Of a stretch of 64,000 nt of DNA, positions 1 through 20,946 are shown piece by piece (within the stretch, counting starts at the first letter, position 1; each line of letters begins with the position of its first letter). Both the position numbers and the translations under genes were made by a program. The DNA is taken from contig NC_133390.1 of NCBI RefSeq assembly GCF_047511655.1, positions 167,792,083-167,856,082 of the forward strand, in the 5' to 3' direction. The notes under the pieces are model-generated. The model did no database searches. It worked only from the letters and a program-made list of their open reading frames with translations, and was not told where the DNA came from. The stretch comes from Castor canadensis (Eukaryota > Chordata > Mammalia > Rodentia > Castoridae).

Positions 1-583
1 CACAAACTAGTTTCCATGCTTGTAAACTAGTGGGAAAGCTGCTTGCTGTATTTATCTTACAGGGTTGCTTTTAAGTCCGAATAATACAAGAGTCGGAGCC
101 TTAGATATTTGTAGAGTGCTGTTGCCCTGACAGGGAAACCTGGATGTGACGGGATTTTTCACACTTCCATCCATCCTTCACACATGCCCTTCCCCCTCTT
201 CTCTGCTTGTTGAACTCATTTCTGCAAGACTCCACTCAGAAATCAGCGCCCGGATTTTATTCTAACAAGGAGGGGATTGGGTCAGGGGGTGCACATCAGC
301 CTTGGGCTCTGAACTGACCAAGCTGACTGCTGTGTGGGGAATGGAGTAGATGGGCCAGAGTGAACACAGGAAAACCAGATAGAAGGTACTACAGTGGGAG
401 GCCAAGTCAGAGAGGGCAATGGAAAGGGAGAGGAATGGTGGGTTGGAAAGACACTTAGGAAAGAGAATCCGTAGGAAATGGAGGTGTATTTTAATGTGGG
501 CGGTGAGGCAGAGGGAGGTGCCAAGGATGAATCCTAGCTAGCTAGTTAGAGGATGTTTGTTGAACGAATTACCAAGTGACCCC

Positions 584-620
<37 letters not shown>

Positions 621-769
621 TGGGTAGAGTGGCATGGGCATGGAGTCTCGGTCCCAGGAGCTGCTAGACACTTCTGACACTGGTCTGAGTCGGGAGTTGC
701 TGCGGGGAGCAAGCAATTTCTGCCTCGCCCTCCAACCCCGGTGGACCGGACGTCCAGCACCCGGCTTAG
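1..769. other. 5' flank without a recognised gene; contains a (CA)n tract
   Basis: No exon or known repeat family was recognised on either strand here, apart from a pure CA dinucleotide run at about 584-618. In human the upstream neighbour is SYS1, so this may be its 3' flank, but nothing in the sequence shows that. Confidence 0.4.
584..618. repeat. (CA)n microsatellite
   Basis: An uninterrupted alternating CA tract of about 35 bases just upstream of the CpG-rich promoter region. It is likely length-polymorphic. Confidence 0.9.
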
Positions 770-2050
770 CACCGTGGTGGTGTTGGCTCCTAGCCCGCGT
801 CTAGGGGCGCGGCGCAGCGGCTCACCCCCTCCAGCCCTGACCCGCCCGGTCCCAAGCCCACCCCGCCCAGTGCGCTGGTAGGTTGGGCGGCGGCTATCTA
901 GTCCCGGAGCCAGGAATCAGGAACAGCCAGGTGAGTTCCAGGGTCAGGGGTCGTCCATCGCAATGCACCTGTCTTGCTGGATAGCACTTGGTCCTCACCC
1001 CGCCTTCGCCCAGCGTGCGCCTCCAGGAGAAGTGCGCGCATAAGCGTGGCAAGTGCGGCCGAGGGTGCTGAGAGTCAGGGAGCCGGTGCGTGCGCGTAGT
1101 CGTGGCGTGGGCGCTGCCCAGGAGTCGGAGCGCATTAAGTGAGCGTGGGCAAGGAGCCGGCGCGTGGGCCCACAGCGGGTCTGTGCTGTGCGGGGGCGGC
1201 GCAGAGGCATCGGGGCGGGCACAGAGCCGCGCGCGGGCGTCGGCTGCAAGGCTGTGCGCGGAGCAGTGCGACCGGTCGGAGGAAGGAAGGATGCGTGCGG
1301 GTAACTTTTTGCCGGCCCTGCAAGTACGAGTAGTCGCGATACGGGAGGCTCCCTCCCGCCACCGGGCGAGAGCTGAGCCAGTGTGCCCGCTGCTGCCCTT
1401 CCCCCACTTCCGCCTCCCGCCTCTTCCTCGTTCCCGGCTCCCAGGGCCGTCGGTCCCCCGGGAGACCCGGAGGCGCAGCCCCACCCCGGCCGGCGCGGCT
1501 CGCTCCCACGCCCCCGCCGCCGCCTCGCCGGAGCGGACACACTGAGTCAGCGGGGGCGCCGGGCGCTGCAGGTAGGGGCTCCCGCGGCGGTGGACGCAGG
1601 TGCCACGCGAGACAGCGGAGGGGCCGGAGCACGAGTGGAACGGCCGGGGGTGGGGGGAGCGCCCTCTTCCGACCCCTCCCTTCCCCCGCCGGCGCGGCGT
1701 GTCCCTTTTTAGGGAATTCTTTCTCCCTTGCCTACTCCAGTGCGGGTGGGGCTGAGACGAGAGGGAGTTCTCCATTTCTCTGCCTTCTGCCTAGGTTCCT
1801 GCCCCTAAATCTCTTCACTCTTTTCCCAGCACCTATTGTCGCGTAAACAACTCCCTTGCTTCAGCTCGCGGTTCCGCAGCCCCCGGAGGGCAGCCCCTTC
1901 ATTCTCGTGAGATCAGTGGGGTCAGGGGAAGGGAAGGGGAGAGGTGAGGGGGAGGCCTGGAGCCCATGTTCCTGTCGGTTCGCCCGGAGCTCTCCTCCCC
2001 CTCCCCGCTGCTAGTGCAGACGGCCCCAGGGCCCTAGGTATTTTTAGCGT
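770..2050 (+). promoter_or_regulatory. CpG island promoter of DBNDD2 with candidate noncoding first exons
   Basis: CpG dinucleotides and GC content are high from about 770 to 2050, in contrast to the AT-richer flanks. Two strong splice donors lie inside: one after 930 (CAG followed by GTGAGT) and one after 1571 (CAG followed by GTAGGGG). Either could end a 5' untranslated exon spliced to the acceptor before 3230, where the DBNDD2 start codon lies. Human DBNDD2 also uses upstream noncoding exons and reads through from SYS1. Several long open frames on both strands (up to 293 codons) come from GC-rich composition and match nothing I recognise. Exact transcription starts cannot be seen. Confidence 0.6.
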
Positions 2051-3229
2051 TGTGACCTGGGCCGCAGCTCTAAACCTTTCCTAGGAATCAGCGTCAGCGC
2101 CTCCCTTCTCCGCAGCCGGCCCGACTCCCCTTACTTCCTTGGCCCACTCGGTTTGGGTCCCTCTGGTGCAGCTTCAGTGTCTGTGGGAGCTGGCCAGGGT
2201 TTGGCATAATCTCAGGGCAGATGAGGCGGTGTACGGAGGGTGATGGTCTAGAAGTCCCCCTGCCCCTGGTGATAGGCTCAGAGCAGAATGCCAGGAATGA
2301 GATGGAGTGAATCCACAGGGCCTGGGCAGGCCCAGAATTCTGGTGTTCTGGAAAGCTGTCAGTAGTGGGGGGCAAGAGGCCTGGACTGAATTGGAGCCAG
2401 GACCCACCCTTCCACTTCCTACTCACTGACTAGCAGGGAGATAAGACAGATGTGTCAGAGAAGAACATATAAAGAGCTGTTGGAGTTCAGAGAAAAGATG
2501 GCTATTTCCTAAATAGCTCACCTTCACAAGTGGTGTCTTGTATTTCAGCCAGGTAGGAAGATTATGCCATTTCAGATGGGGAGACTGAGGCCAGAAAGAT
2601 GATTTCTTTAGGGACAGAGCCAAGTCTGGAAGTTAGGTCTCTGATTTCAGAGCAAGGACTTGGAGGTGATGGGGATGGTGGTAAGGGGTACATGTGTAGA
2701 GAAAGAGAGAGGGCATGGGGGGATTGTTCCTTTAGCTTTCATCTGACTTTTGAAGGATGGGGAGGAACCAGAGTTGCACACTAGAGGAAAAGGAGGACCC
2801 TCCACCCCATCATCTCTATCCAGACCTCTTCCCTGACCTTCTGAGAGGAGCTGGGTCCATTAAGCGAACAAAGCACCTCTCCTGTTTGGGCTGAACCAGC
2901 CCCTCTGAACCTTTCAGAAGGGCACATACGGAGAGTTAGTTAGCAATTGGCTGCCTTCCCTGAACACAGAGGCTATTTCCCCTGTGCCTGGAACTGGCAT
3001 CCCCTTTGTGGATCTAGGGCAGGCCCTGCCTTTGCATGAGACTTGAAGGTTGTGGGATGGACTTTGTTTCAGAAAAGAGAAAGAAGTAGCCAAGGCTAGA
3101 GGTATCCAGGCTGGAACCAGAGGCCCTACTGCAGGAATGCTGGTTGCAGTGGGGTTCCCTAAGCCCAGGCCTCCACAGTCTCCTCTCTTACCATTACCAC
3201 TCTACTTATCTTGCTCCTTTACCCTTCAG

Positions 3230-5600
3230 GGGCTGACATGGACCCAAATCCTCGAACAACCCTGGAGCGCCAGCAGCTCCGCCTTCGGGAAAGGCAGAAA
3301 TTCTTTGAGGACATTTTACAGCCAGAGACAGAGTTTGTCTTCCCCCTGTCCCACCTGCATCTTGAGTCACAAAGACGTAAGTTTCAAGTCCTATGGAGCA
3401 GAATTAGGGTAGGATAGGGAGGATGTCCTGAGGGTCTGGAATCTTGGGGGACTCTTCCCTTTTGTTTTCTTGGCCCAGTAAACTTCTGGTTTGGGATTTG
3501 ACAGGTAACTGACCATTCTCTCAGCTTCAGCCTGGGTCCTTCTAACTCACCCCTCTTCGTCTGCAGCCCCCATAGGTAGTATCTCATCCATGGAAGTGAA
3601 CGTGGACACACTGGAGCAAGTAGAACTTATTGACCTTGGGGATCAGGATGGAGCAGATGTGTTCTTGCCTTGTGAGGATCCTCCAGCAACCCCTCAGACG
3701 TCTGGTATGCCCCTCTGCTTTTGGGGACTTGGGCACCAGTCAACCAGAGCCAGATGTTGGAACTCTGAAATGAGGCTACAAGACTGAGCTGGGGAAGAAT
3801 ACAAGTACAGGCTGGAAGTGGGTGTTTTGCCAGCAAAATAGCTGTCCATTCTGATTTTAGGGAATTGTTTCTGGGGCAACAGATCCCTTGTCCAAAATTC
3901 TAGGAATGGCCATTTCCTTTGTCTTTTTAATTTCATATTTGTGAAATTACTATAATTATAAAATGTAAAATACAGTGTTTACATTAGACAACTTAAACAA
4001 TCTTAGTCATTGTAATAATATTTACTGAGTAATTTACTAAGTTCCTAGTACTGTACTAAAGTACTTTCATGTATTATTGCAATTAACAATGTCCGTGGTG
4101 CAATCTCCATTTTATAAAGAAGTTAGGGGGCTAGAGATGTAGCTCAGTGGTACAGTGCTTGCTTACATTCATGAAGCCCTAACTTTGATCCCAGAACCAC
4201 AAAAAAAAAAAAAAAAGAGGCTCGGAGAAGTTCACCCATATAGCCAGAAAGTAGAAAAGCTATCTAACTTGTAAGACATATGCTTAACTTGTAAGACAGA
4301 TTATCTCTTATTTAAAAGTGCCGCTGATCCAGGTGTGGTGGCACACAACTGTAATTCCAGTACGCAGGAGGCTTAGGCAGGAGGCTTAGGCAGGAGGATC
4401 TCAAATTTGAGGCTAGCCTGAGCTATATAATGAGACCCTGTTTCCAAACACCAAAACAGAATAAAATAAAAACCAAAACCACTAAAACTGCTACTATTTA
4501 TTGTTGGCCTACTATGCCAGACATTTGATAAGCATTCTTTGATTTTATCCTCAAAACCTTATGGAATGTAGGCATCCCTTTTTTAATAGAGGAAAAGCAA
4601 AGTCCTTGAGAGGAAAAGCTAACCAAGCTACTCAGCATAAAGTAAGCAATGTAGATAGAACTTGAACTCTTGCATTGATTGATCTGACTCCAGAGCCCAA
4701 ATGAGATGTGATATAGAAGGAGCTGGAATCCAGGAGATGGAAATTCTAATCCTGGATCTTTGTTGGACTGGTTAAGTGATTTTGGACAAGTACCTGCCCC
4801 TCTGTTCACTTCAGTTTCTCAGGCCAGATAAGCTCTTTAAGAGTCCTCTGAAGTCTTATTGGTGGCCCTGACCAGCTCTTTTCTCTGGGCAGGAGTGGAC
4901 GACCATCCAGAGGAGCTAAGCCTGCCAGTGCCCACAACAGACAGGACCACATCCCGGACCTCTTCCTTGTCTTCTGACTCCTCTACCAACCTCCATAGTC
5001 CAAACCCTAGTGATGGTGGAGCAGATACACCGTTGGCACAGTCCGATGAGGAGGAGGATGGGGTTGATGGAGGTGATGGGAGGGCAGAGCCTGGAACCTG
5101 CAGCTAGCAGTTGGGCCCCTCCTGCAGACTGACTGAGCTGGCTGTTCTTCACGTGAGACCACAAGCTCAGCCAGAGTACTCCGGGAGAAGGGCAGACATT
5201 TTACTTGCAGTTGGCACCGAAGGGGGAAAGGATGGTAAGCTGGTTTACCTTTTGGAGCGTAACCCTCTCCTGCTCTACTGCTAACCTTTTCCTGCGGCAG
5301 CCCTTCCCAGTGTTGGGTTTACTTCTGAAGTAGGACTTGCAAAGGAGTAGATGGTAGATGGGGTAGGGCAAGATGCCACTGCTTTTCTTAGCACTCCTCC
5401 CTCCTCCAAATTACCCTGTAGTCTTCCATTACAGTCTCTTAAACCAGTGTCTTTTAATGGACGTGAACTCCTTAGCACTCCAAGTGAGGTGGTACTCCAG
5501 CCTATCCTGCCTCTTTACATCCTTTTGGAACAGGGCATGGTGTAAATAATAAACAAATAATAATGTATCAACCATTCCACCTCATTCTTCACATTGCAGA
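3230..5600 (+). CDS. DBNDD2: Dysbindin domain-containing protein 2 (casein kinase 1 binding protein), 3 coding exons
   Basis: The coding exons are 3238-3376, 3567-3704 and 4893-5107, with GT/AG borders, and they join in frame to 163 residues. The protein begins MDPNPRTTLERQQLRLRERQ and matches the DBNDD2 I know from mammals along its whole length. The N-terminal helical part (residues 1-40) and the VDTLEQVELIDLGDQDG block belong to the dysbindin family. The C-terminus is rich in Ser/Thr and ends in an acidic stretch (SDEEEDGVDGG). Family work describes it as a binder and inhibitor of casein kinase 1. The in-frame ATG at 3211 lies in the pyrimidine tract before the acceptor, so 3238 is the start; it has G at -3 and G at +4. 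The 3' UTR runs to an AATAAA at 5548-5553, with cleavage probably near 5570-5600. The frame is intact and all splice sites are canonical. Confidence 0.95.
4020..4290 (+). repeat. MIR-like ancient SINE split by a younger ID element
   Basis: Sequence at 4020-4125 and 4217-4290 reads as the usual MIR body (state of the art words: small-exponent TTTATAAAGAAG then GGCTCGGAGAAGTT). The ID element at 4126-4216 interrupts it. It lies in DBNDD2 intron 2. Confidence 0.55.
4126..4216 (+). repeat. ID SINE (tRNA-Ala derived) with poly(A) tail
   Basis: It begins GGGGGCTAGAGATGTAGCTC, has the ID-type A and B boxes, and ends in an A run of 16. It is inserted in an older MIR within DBNDD2 intron 2, in the same orientation as the gene. 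Confidence 0.85.
4328..4477 (+). repeat. B1 SINE with a short internal tandem duplication
   Basis: A B1/7SL-type body (CCAGGTGTGGTGGCACACAA start, A-rich end). The 13-base unit CAGGAGGCTTAGG is repeated in tandem around 4365-4392. Located in DBNDD2 intron 2. Confidence 0.8.
5548..5553 (+). terminator. DBNDD2: Polyadenylation signal of DBNDD2
   Basis: An AATAAA hexamer lies 441 bases after the DBNDD2 stop codon, in an AT-rich stretch. It is the first good signal downstream of the coding region. Confidence 0.7.
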
Positions 5601-6729
5601 TACCAAGTCCACTATATGTCCTTAGCTCTCTATCCCCATCATTTAATCCATTTATTCAAGAGTACTTATGCAACACCTGTGCTGGGCATTTGGAATACAG
5701 TTCTGAACAGGAAAAGCTGTGTCCCTGCATTCATGGAGTTTACTGTCTGTGGGAGAGAACAGTAAATACCACAATTCACAGTGTAATAAGTAGCACAATG
5801 AGGTAGTACTATGGCACCAGACATAGGGGCATTTTATCCTAGCTTATGGTAATTTAAGAGCTGATTTTTAAGCATAAATCTGAAAGATGATTAGGGGTTG
5901 GCAGCATCCAGGCAGAAGGAGCAGCTTGTGAAAATGTTAAATGGAGAGAAACAGCCTTGAGAAACCGAAAAGCATTCAGTTTGGCTAAATTGCTGCTTAT
6001 GAGGACCCAAAGGGAGAGGTAAGATTGACAAAGGTCAGGTTGTGAAATGCTTTGAAGCCTGTATTAGGTTTCAATTTGACTGCTAGTAAAAGATCATGAC
6101 TTAAAAGATAAAAATATATTTCCTCATATAAAAGAAGTTCAAAATAAGAGGCTGTGTGGGAGCTCTATAGTACTGAGCACCAGGCTCCTTTGTGGCTCTT
6201 TTTGATTAGCCATACAAGGCACATGACTTACATTCTTATTGATGACTTATGTATAGACTGGCTGATAAAACCCTGGCCATCGTGACTTTGAAACTGGTAG
6301 AAAGAAGGAGAAGAAATGGGGGATGGGCAAAGAGGGCATAGCCTGCCCACCTAAGCATTTTTGGAAGTTCTAAGCAATAGCACTCACTTTTATCTCATTG
6401 ACAAGAACTTGGTAACATGGGAGATGTTCCATTTGTACATGTTTTATAGACAGAGGACACAGCATTTTCCTAAGAGAAAGGAAATTCTGGCCTTTGGAAA
6501 GACAGTAACCCTTTCAAGTCACTGAAGTACCAATGCATCTGATTTCTGTACTACCTGACAGATCTGAGAAGCATCCTGGCTACTGGGGAAATGGTAATAG
6601 CCCTTTGGTAGGGTATTCTGCTGTCTTGAAAGAATTAGAGTTTTGTTACTGAGGAACAAGAGTACAGAAGTCACTGTGTGGGGTATTAGCAGTTTACAAA
6701 TTAGAGACCACTTTAAAGAGTCTGAACTT
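5600..6729. other. Intergenic stretch with an old interspersed repeat, no gene seen
   Basis: About 5630-6080 resembles an old repeat that recurs many times in this window (phrases such as 'tgcattcatggagtttactgtc' in spirit, then a purine-rich body). I cannot name its family with confidence. The rest shows no coding signal. Confidence 0.4.
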
Positions 6730-6934
6730 AGCTGGGCGCTGGTGGCTCATGCCTGTAATCCTAGCTACTCAGGAGGCAGAGATTAGGAGGATCATGGTTT
6801 GAAGCCAGCCTGGGCAAATACTTTGGAGACCCTATCTTGAAAGAACCCATCTCAAAAAAGGGCTAGTGGAGTGGCTCAAGGTGTAGGCTCTGAGTTCAAG
6901 CCCCAGGACTACAAAATAAAAAAACAAAAAAAAG
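6730..6934 (+). repeat. Dimeric B1-dID SINE
   Basis: The left half is B1-like (AGCTGGGCGCTGGTGGCTCA) and the right half is ID-like (GGGCTAGTGGAGTGGCTCAA), ending in an A-rich tail. This dimer is the signature SINE of the window and points to a beaver-like rodent. Confidence 0.85.
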
Positions 6935-7119
6935 AGTTTGAACTTTATTGGGAGTAATGAAGGATTACAACTGGCTGGACTTGCTTGTACAAAGGCTAAT
7001 TCTGGCTGCAATGTAGAGAATCTACAATGTAGAGGGAGGCAGGCGCAAGACAAGTAAGTAACATGTAATCTATGCAAAAGATAATGGTGACCCAGAAGTC
7101 AGTGGTTAGCTTACTTATG

Positions 7120-9520
7120 TTGAAGCAGGGTTTTAAAAAATAAGCAACATTATTCACTCAGTAAATATTAAATGTTGAAATTAGCATAGGTAAGACACTG
7201 ATCATGGGTGGCCTTGTAGATATGAGGTAATGGCAAAAAAAAAGGAGAAAAAGATACAATCCCTGCTACCCCTGCTGTCATGGAGTTTGCAGTCTAGTTG
7301 GGGCCCAAATGTAAAACTGCAACTATGACTAGGAGGCAGTTAGCCTATTCAGAGAGGCCACTAGGGTGTTTGCCTTGAGGAAATGGCATTTTGTGCTGAG
7401 ACCTAAATGACAGTAGGAATTTAGAAGAATGGCTGGAAGACCACTTGTGGACTACTGATTGAGGGTGATCAGAGTGGATTCCTGGAAATAAGAAGATGAT
7501 TGTAGCCATCTAGTAAGAGAGATGAGCTAAAGTGGAGGTAGTGGGAAGTGGAGAAAAGTGGAAACAATTAAGAGATTTAGGAGGCAAGTTCCAAAAGCTT
7601 TTCAGTGGGTGAGTGAGAGAGAAAGGGGTTAAGGGTACGTGGTTGTTTCTACCTCCTGCAACAGGATGGTTTGGAGGTCCTCGACAAGATGAGTTTAGAA
7701 AAGAACAAGGTTTGGAAAGGTTATAAACTTGGCTTTATACTTGTTGATTCTGAGGTGCTTGTTCAGTAGGTACTTGGCCTATAAGTGTGGATTTGGGTGA
7801 GAGAATTGGGCTGGAGGATTAAAGGAGTTATCAGTATATAGGTGATAAGTGAAGCCATGTGTGTGAATGAACTTGCCCAAGGAATGTTGAGCAAAAGGAG
7901 AGGTTATAGGACCCAGCCTTAGGGAACATCAGCTCATTTCTCTCTCTCTCTCTCTAAAAAAAAAAATATCATTACTGTTCTTCCCTTCATTTATCAAAAC
8001 ACTACCCATGAGATCAGTGACCTTCAGCCATCCAGGCTGAGTGACAGGGCTTCAGTCCTTGTAGATCTACTCTCTGCAGGAAGTCATTGTGACTGTTCCT
8101 AAGCACTCTTCCTAAAGACAGAAACATGAGAAATTCAGGGAAGTCGGAGGGTTTTTCATCTTTCCTTGTCTCTAGGAAACTAACTTGTGAAATGACTCTT
8201 TTGTTCAAAAGTCTGTGGGTCCAAGTTGAGATCATCCAACAAGTTGTACCAGGGCCTTGTCTAGGGTTTTTCTGGGTTGCTCATGACTTTGCTGTACACA
8301 AATGGCAAAGTTCCTGTCCTCTTGTGCCTTCCCCCCTTCTTTAGCATAGCAAGACTCTACCTCCTGTCTTGAGTGGCTAGGCCTTCTCTCAGGCTGTGGC
8401 TGTGGTCCGGACAATTCTGATACGCAGAACTTCTTAGCTCTTGGGATCACCCCCCTTCCCTCCAGGGTGAATGATGGGAAACTGTACTAGTTGGTTGCCA
8501 TCAACATGCCAATAAAACTTAGTATCCCAAGCATACAATGCTAAGGATTGTGGGGTTTGGGACAAGGAGCCTGTCTGAGGAGAGGGATCTACAGCCTTCT
8601 TGAGAGGAAGAATTGTCTGTGAGTCTCTGGGAAACCTTCAATTTAACTGCTAATGTGTTCCAGCCCTAGACTGGAAAAGTCTAGGGTCAGGTCAGACCAC
8701 AGGATCACTTCCTGGTTAAGACAATGACCTCTCCTCCTGCCAAACCACAGGGGGTTGGCTGGCCTTCAGAGTCACCATCTTCCTGCCGACTATTTTCTAA
8801 GGCCACACAGTACCCATGGAGATGGGAGGATGATTTGGAGTCAACTCCAAGTTACAGAGCCTAGTTTTTAGTCTCCAGGCCACAGTGTGGTTTCTTTCAG
8901 TTGCATAGGCTTGTCACCAGTGAACATCATGAAGAGATTCAGGAGAGGTGGGAAGACAAACTCATCCTTGTAGAACCCTATGCTGTGGAAGAAATAGGAG
9001 GGACTATAGTTCAGATTTCCTAAAAGGCTTACTCTGTAGAAATCCCCAGGAATGCACCGAACTTGACTGAACAGCATGGGAATGTGGGGACAACATAGAT
9101 CTGTGCTATGATGTTTAGTCTGTTCATTCATTCAGACATTATTGAGTCCATCTACTATGTGCTAGCCTCTTGCATAGGCACCAGAAACACCAAGGTGACC
9201 AAGAGCTCTTCCAGGAACAGATACAGCTAAAAATAATGGAAAAATGATGAGGGATGCAGCAGAAAGGACTGTAGCCCACTAGAGGAGAAGGAATGTAAGT
9301 CTTCACTAGAGGTGGCTGGGTCTTGAATGATGGGATAGGCAATTTCAAAATTAAAGCATAAAAGTACAAAATAATCACAATGATGGTAGCTGCCTTTTAA
9401 AAAAATATTTTGAGGTTAGTAATATAAACTCTAGTCCTGCATTCATCATTCTTTGTGATCTTGGGAAATTACCCATTTCTTCATCTGTGTGTGATAGGGT
9501 TGCTCAAATAGATGCTATGC
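7120..9520. other. Intergenic, old repeats only
   Basis: About 7160-7900 again resembles the recurrent purine-rich old repeat. A short CT run followed by an A run lies at about 7939-7966. From 7970 to 9520 I see no recognised gene, only isolated frames of fewer than 90 codons. Confidence 0.35.
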
Positions 9521-9524
9521 ATTT

Positions 9525-9700
9525 ATTACATTCCAGATCCTACATACACATAATTTCTAATCCTAACAATGACCCTGAAAATAAGTTTCTCCATTTTACA
9601 AATGAGGAAAACTGACACTAAGGTTACTCATGCTCACATGTATTAAAGGCTGGTGTGGGGATTTGAACCCACATCTATCTGACATCTAAGCACATGGCCT
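9525..9700 (+). repeat. MIR SINE
   Basis: It carries the MIR core order: CTCCATTTTACAAATGAGGA followed by a GATTTGAACCC-type segment and an AAGCACATGG-like end. It is diverged. Confidence 0.6.
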
Positions 9701-9919
9701 TCCTATTCCATGTTTAATGGGGCAGAAACACTGGATGTAGTAGAATGAAAGCATCAAGTAAAAGACATCTTTTTGACACTTCCTTTCTGATTGGAATCTA
9801 TATTGGCAGACACCAAACTTTACTATTCCTAGAAATACTATTGTGGGATTTACGAGACTGTTCACAGAATCCTTCACCAATGAGTTTCCCATAGGATAGG
9901 TAGGAAAACTAAAACAGGA

Positions 9920-10981
9920 ATTTAATACTGGAACTCTTACAACTCAATAATAAAAAGGCAAACAAGCTAGCAAAAGGGCAAGCACAAAAGATGTTAACAG
10001 ACTTCTCACAAGCGAAGATATATGAATGGCTGAAAAGAACATGAACAGATGCTCAACATTAGTTACCAGAAAAATGCAAATTAAAACCACAGTGAGCTAC
10101 CATTGCATACACATCCAAGTAGCTGAGGAAAAAGTCCAAAAAATTAAGAACATCAAATGTTGACCAAGATGTGGAGCAATGAGAATTCTCACATATTGTT
10201 AGTGGAATAATGAAATATTATTTTGGAAAAAGGTCTGACAATTTCTTGTAAAAGTAAACATACACTTCCTCTTTGATCCAGCAATTCTACTCCTATATAT
10301 TTGCCCAACGGATATGCTATCAATGTCTACAAAGAAACCTATACTGACTCAAACAGCCTTCTTCATAATAACCAAAAACCAGATGTCCATCAACAGAAGA
10401 ACAGATAAACTATGGCTTATCCATACTTTGTTAATACTGTACAGCAATAAAAACTGCCAATGCATGCAAGAACACTGATGATTCTCAAAAACACTCCTCC
10501 CCTGAAAAGAGCCTCACACAAAAAGTTACATACTGTATGATGACTTCATTTCTATTTAGTGCTAGAACAGATCATCTATTGTCTGGGGTCAGGGGATATC
10601 AGAACACTGGTTGCCTCTGAAAGATAGTATGGAGGTAGGGATTGACTGAGAAGAGGGAACAGCCAATTTTCTGAGATTTTAGGGATTTTTTTGGGGGTGG
10701 GGCGGTCGTGTATGTGTTGTCATTGTTCTGTTTGGTTACAGCGCTGATACGAACCCAGTGTCTTGCGCATGCTAGGCAAGAACTCTACCACCGAGTTACA
10801 TTCCCAGCCCCAGGTTTTAGGAATAATCTATCTGGATAGGAGTTTGAGCCGCACAGGTTTTATTTGGAGAAGCATCAAAACATAACATGGATTAATGGAT
10901 TTATAAACGGGAATGTGCTAAATCTTAAGTACAGTAAAATGTTTCAATTTTGCGTATGTTTGAATTTTTTCATAATAAAAG
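9920..10981 (+). mobile_element. Old L1 (LINE-1) 3' end, interrupted by an ID element
   Basis: The sequence follows the end of L1 ORF2 and its 3' UTR (AACTCAATAATAAAAAGGCA, then the cattgttagtggaat-type and 'ccatcaacagaagaacagataaac'-type segments shortened by divergence). It ends near a CATAATAAAA tail at 10981. It is truncated at the 5' side, as most genomic L1 copies are. An antisense ID at about 10686-10811 splits the 3' UTR. Confidence 0.8.
10686..10811 (-). repeat. ID SINE inserted in the L1 3' end
   Basis: It reads in reverse as the ID body: GGGGCTGGGAATGTAACTCG, with box B at the ACGAACCCAGT complement. It interrupts otherwise continuous L1 sequence, so it is younger than the L1. Confidence 0.7.
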
Positions 10982-11199
10982 AGCCGCTTATTTGGGAGTT
11001 CGGTTGGAAAGTTCTGCCTCTACAGGAGCTGGCTAGGTTTAGGATCAAGTCAGTAGAGCCCAGCTGTGTGACCTCCCAAAAGTAACTGACCTTTTTGCTT
11101 GTTGCCTCAACTATCAAATGGCAGTGGCTGTGTCCGTATTATTAACCACTTTCTGGTGGTTGGAAACACCTCAAAGTGTGAGTGGACCACAAGCCCACT

Positions 11200-11388
11200 C
11201 CCCTTCGTGTCCTCTGGGCACGCTGGAGATCCAGTGGCCGAAGGGATTAGCGCGGCGCGAGGCCCGTAACTCTGGTGGTACCACGCCCTCTTCCGGGACG
11301 ACACCGGAAGTCCCTTCCCATACTCTCTTCCTATTGGATGACGGCCGTTCGTGGGCGCGTGGGGCGGGAGGCGGAAGCAGCCGCAGGC
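11200..11388 (+). promoter_or_regulatory. PIGT: PIGT promoter, CpG-rich with ETS, inverted CCAAT and YY1-like sites
   Basis: A CpG-dense stretch with no TATA box precedes the start codon. An ETS-type site (ACCGGAAGT) lies at 11303-11311 and an inverted CCAAT (ATTGG) at 11333-11337. The start codon sits inside a GCATGGCGGCGG block that resembles a YY1 site. Together these are typical of a housekeeping promoter. Factor binding is inferred from motifs only. Confidence 0.65.
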
Positions 11389-20564
<9,176 letters not shown>

Positions 20565-20940
20565 GACTCACCCACTTCAGCAGCTGCAGTTGCGCTTTCT
20601 GTGTATGGAAGAATGGTGGTGACCTCCAGGTCTCTTTCTGCCTCTTGCTCTCCCAAGAGTTGACTTTTGAACCAAACTGCCCCATGACCAGGCCAGGTCC
20701 TAGAGTTGCACTTTCCAGTACAGTAGTTAAATGTGAGCATTTAAATTTAAATTAACTTAAAAAATTCATTTCCTCTGCTGTAGTAGCCACACTTAAAGTG
20801 CTCAATAGCCTACTGTATTGAATGGCCCAGAATGACATCTCCATCATTGCAGAAAGTTCTACTGGACAGCACTGACCTAGGTAACAGGGTGTGTTAAAGA
20901 GTTTGTATCACTGTATGGTAGGTGGAATTTACGGGTGTGG

Positions 20941-20946
20941 AATAAA
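20941..20946 (+). terminator. PIGT: Polyadenylation signal of PIGT
   Basis: AATAAA lies 377 bases after the PIGT stop codon, followed by a T/G-rich stretch. It gives a short 3' UTR. No better signal lies nearer the stop. Confidence 0.7.

Noticed and set aside
894-1775. A 293-codon open frame and others on both strands near the DBNDD2 promoter
   Set aside because: They lie in a GC-rich CpG island where stops are rare. The translated text is Arg/Pro/Ala-rich with no family resemblance.
3211-3237. An upstream in-frame ATG for DBNDD2
   Set aside because: It lies in the intron before the acceptor at 3229.
4126-4216. tRNA-like gene
   Set aside because: It is an ID SINE with an A tail, not a tRNA gene. 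The same holds for the other ID copies.
11275-11388. An upstream in-frame ATG for PIGT
   Set aside because: It would add 38 residues before the signal peptide and lies in the promoter region.
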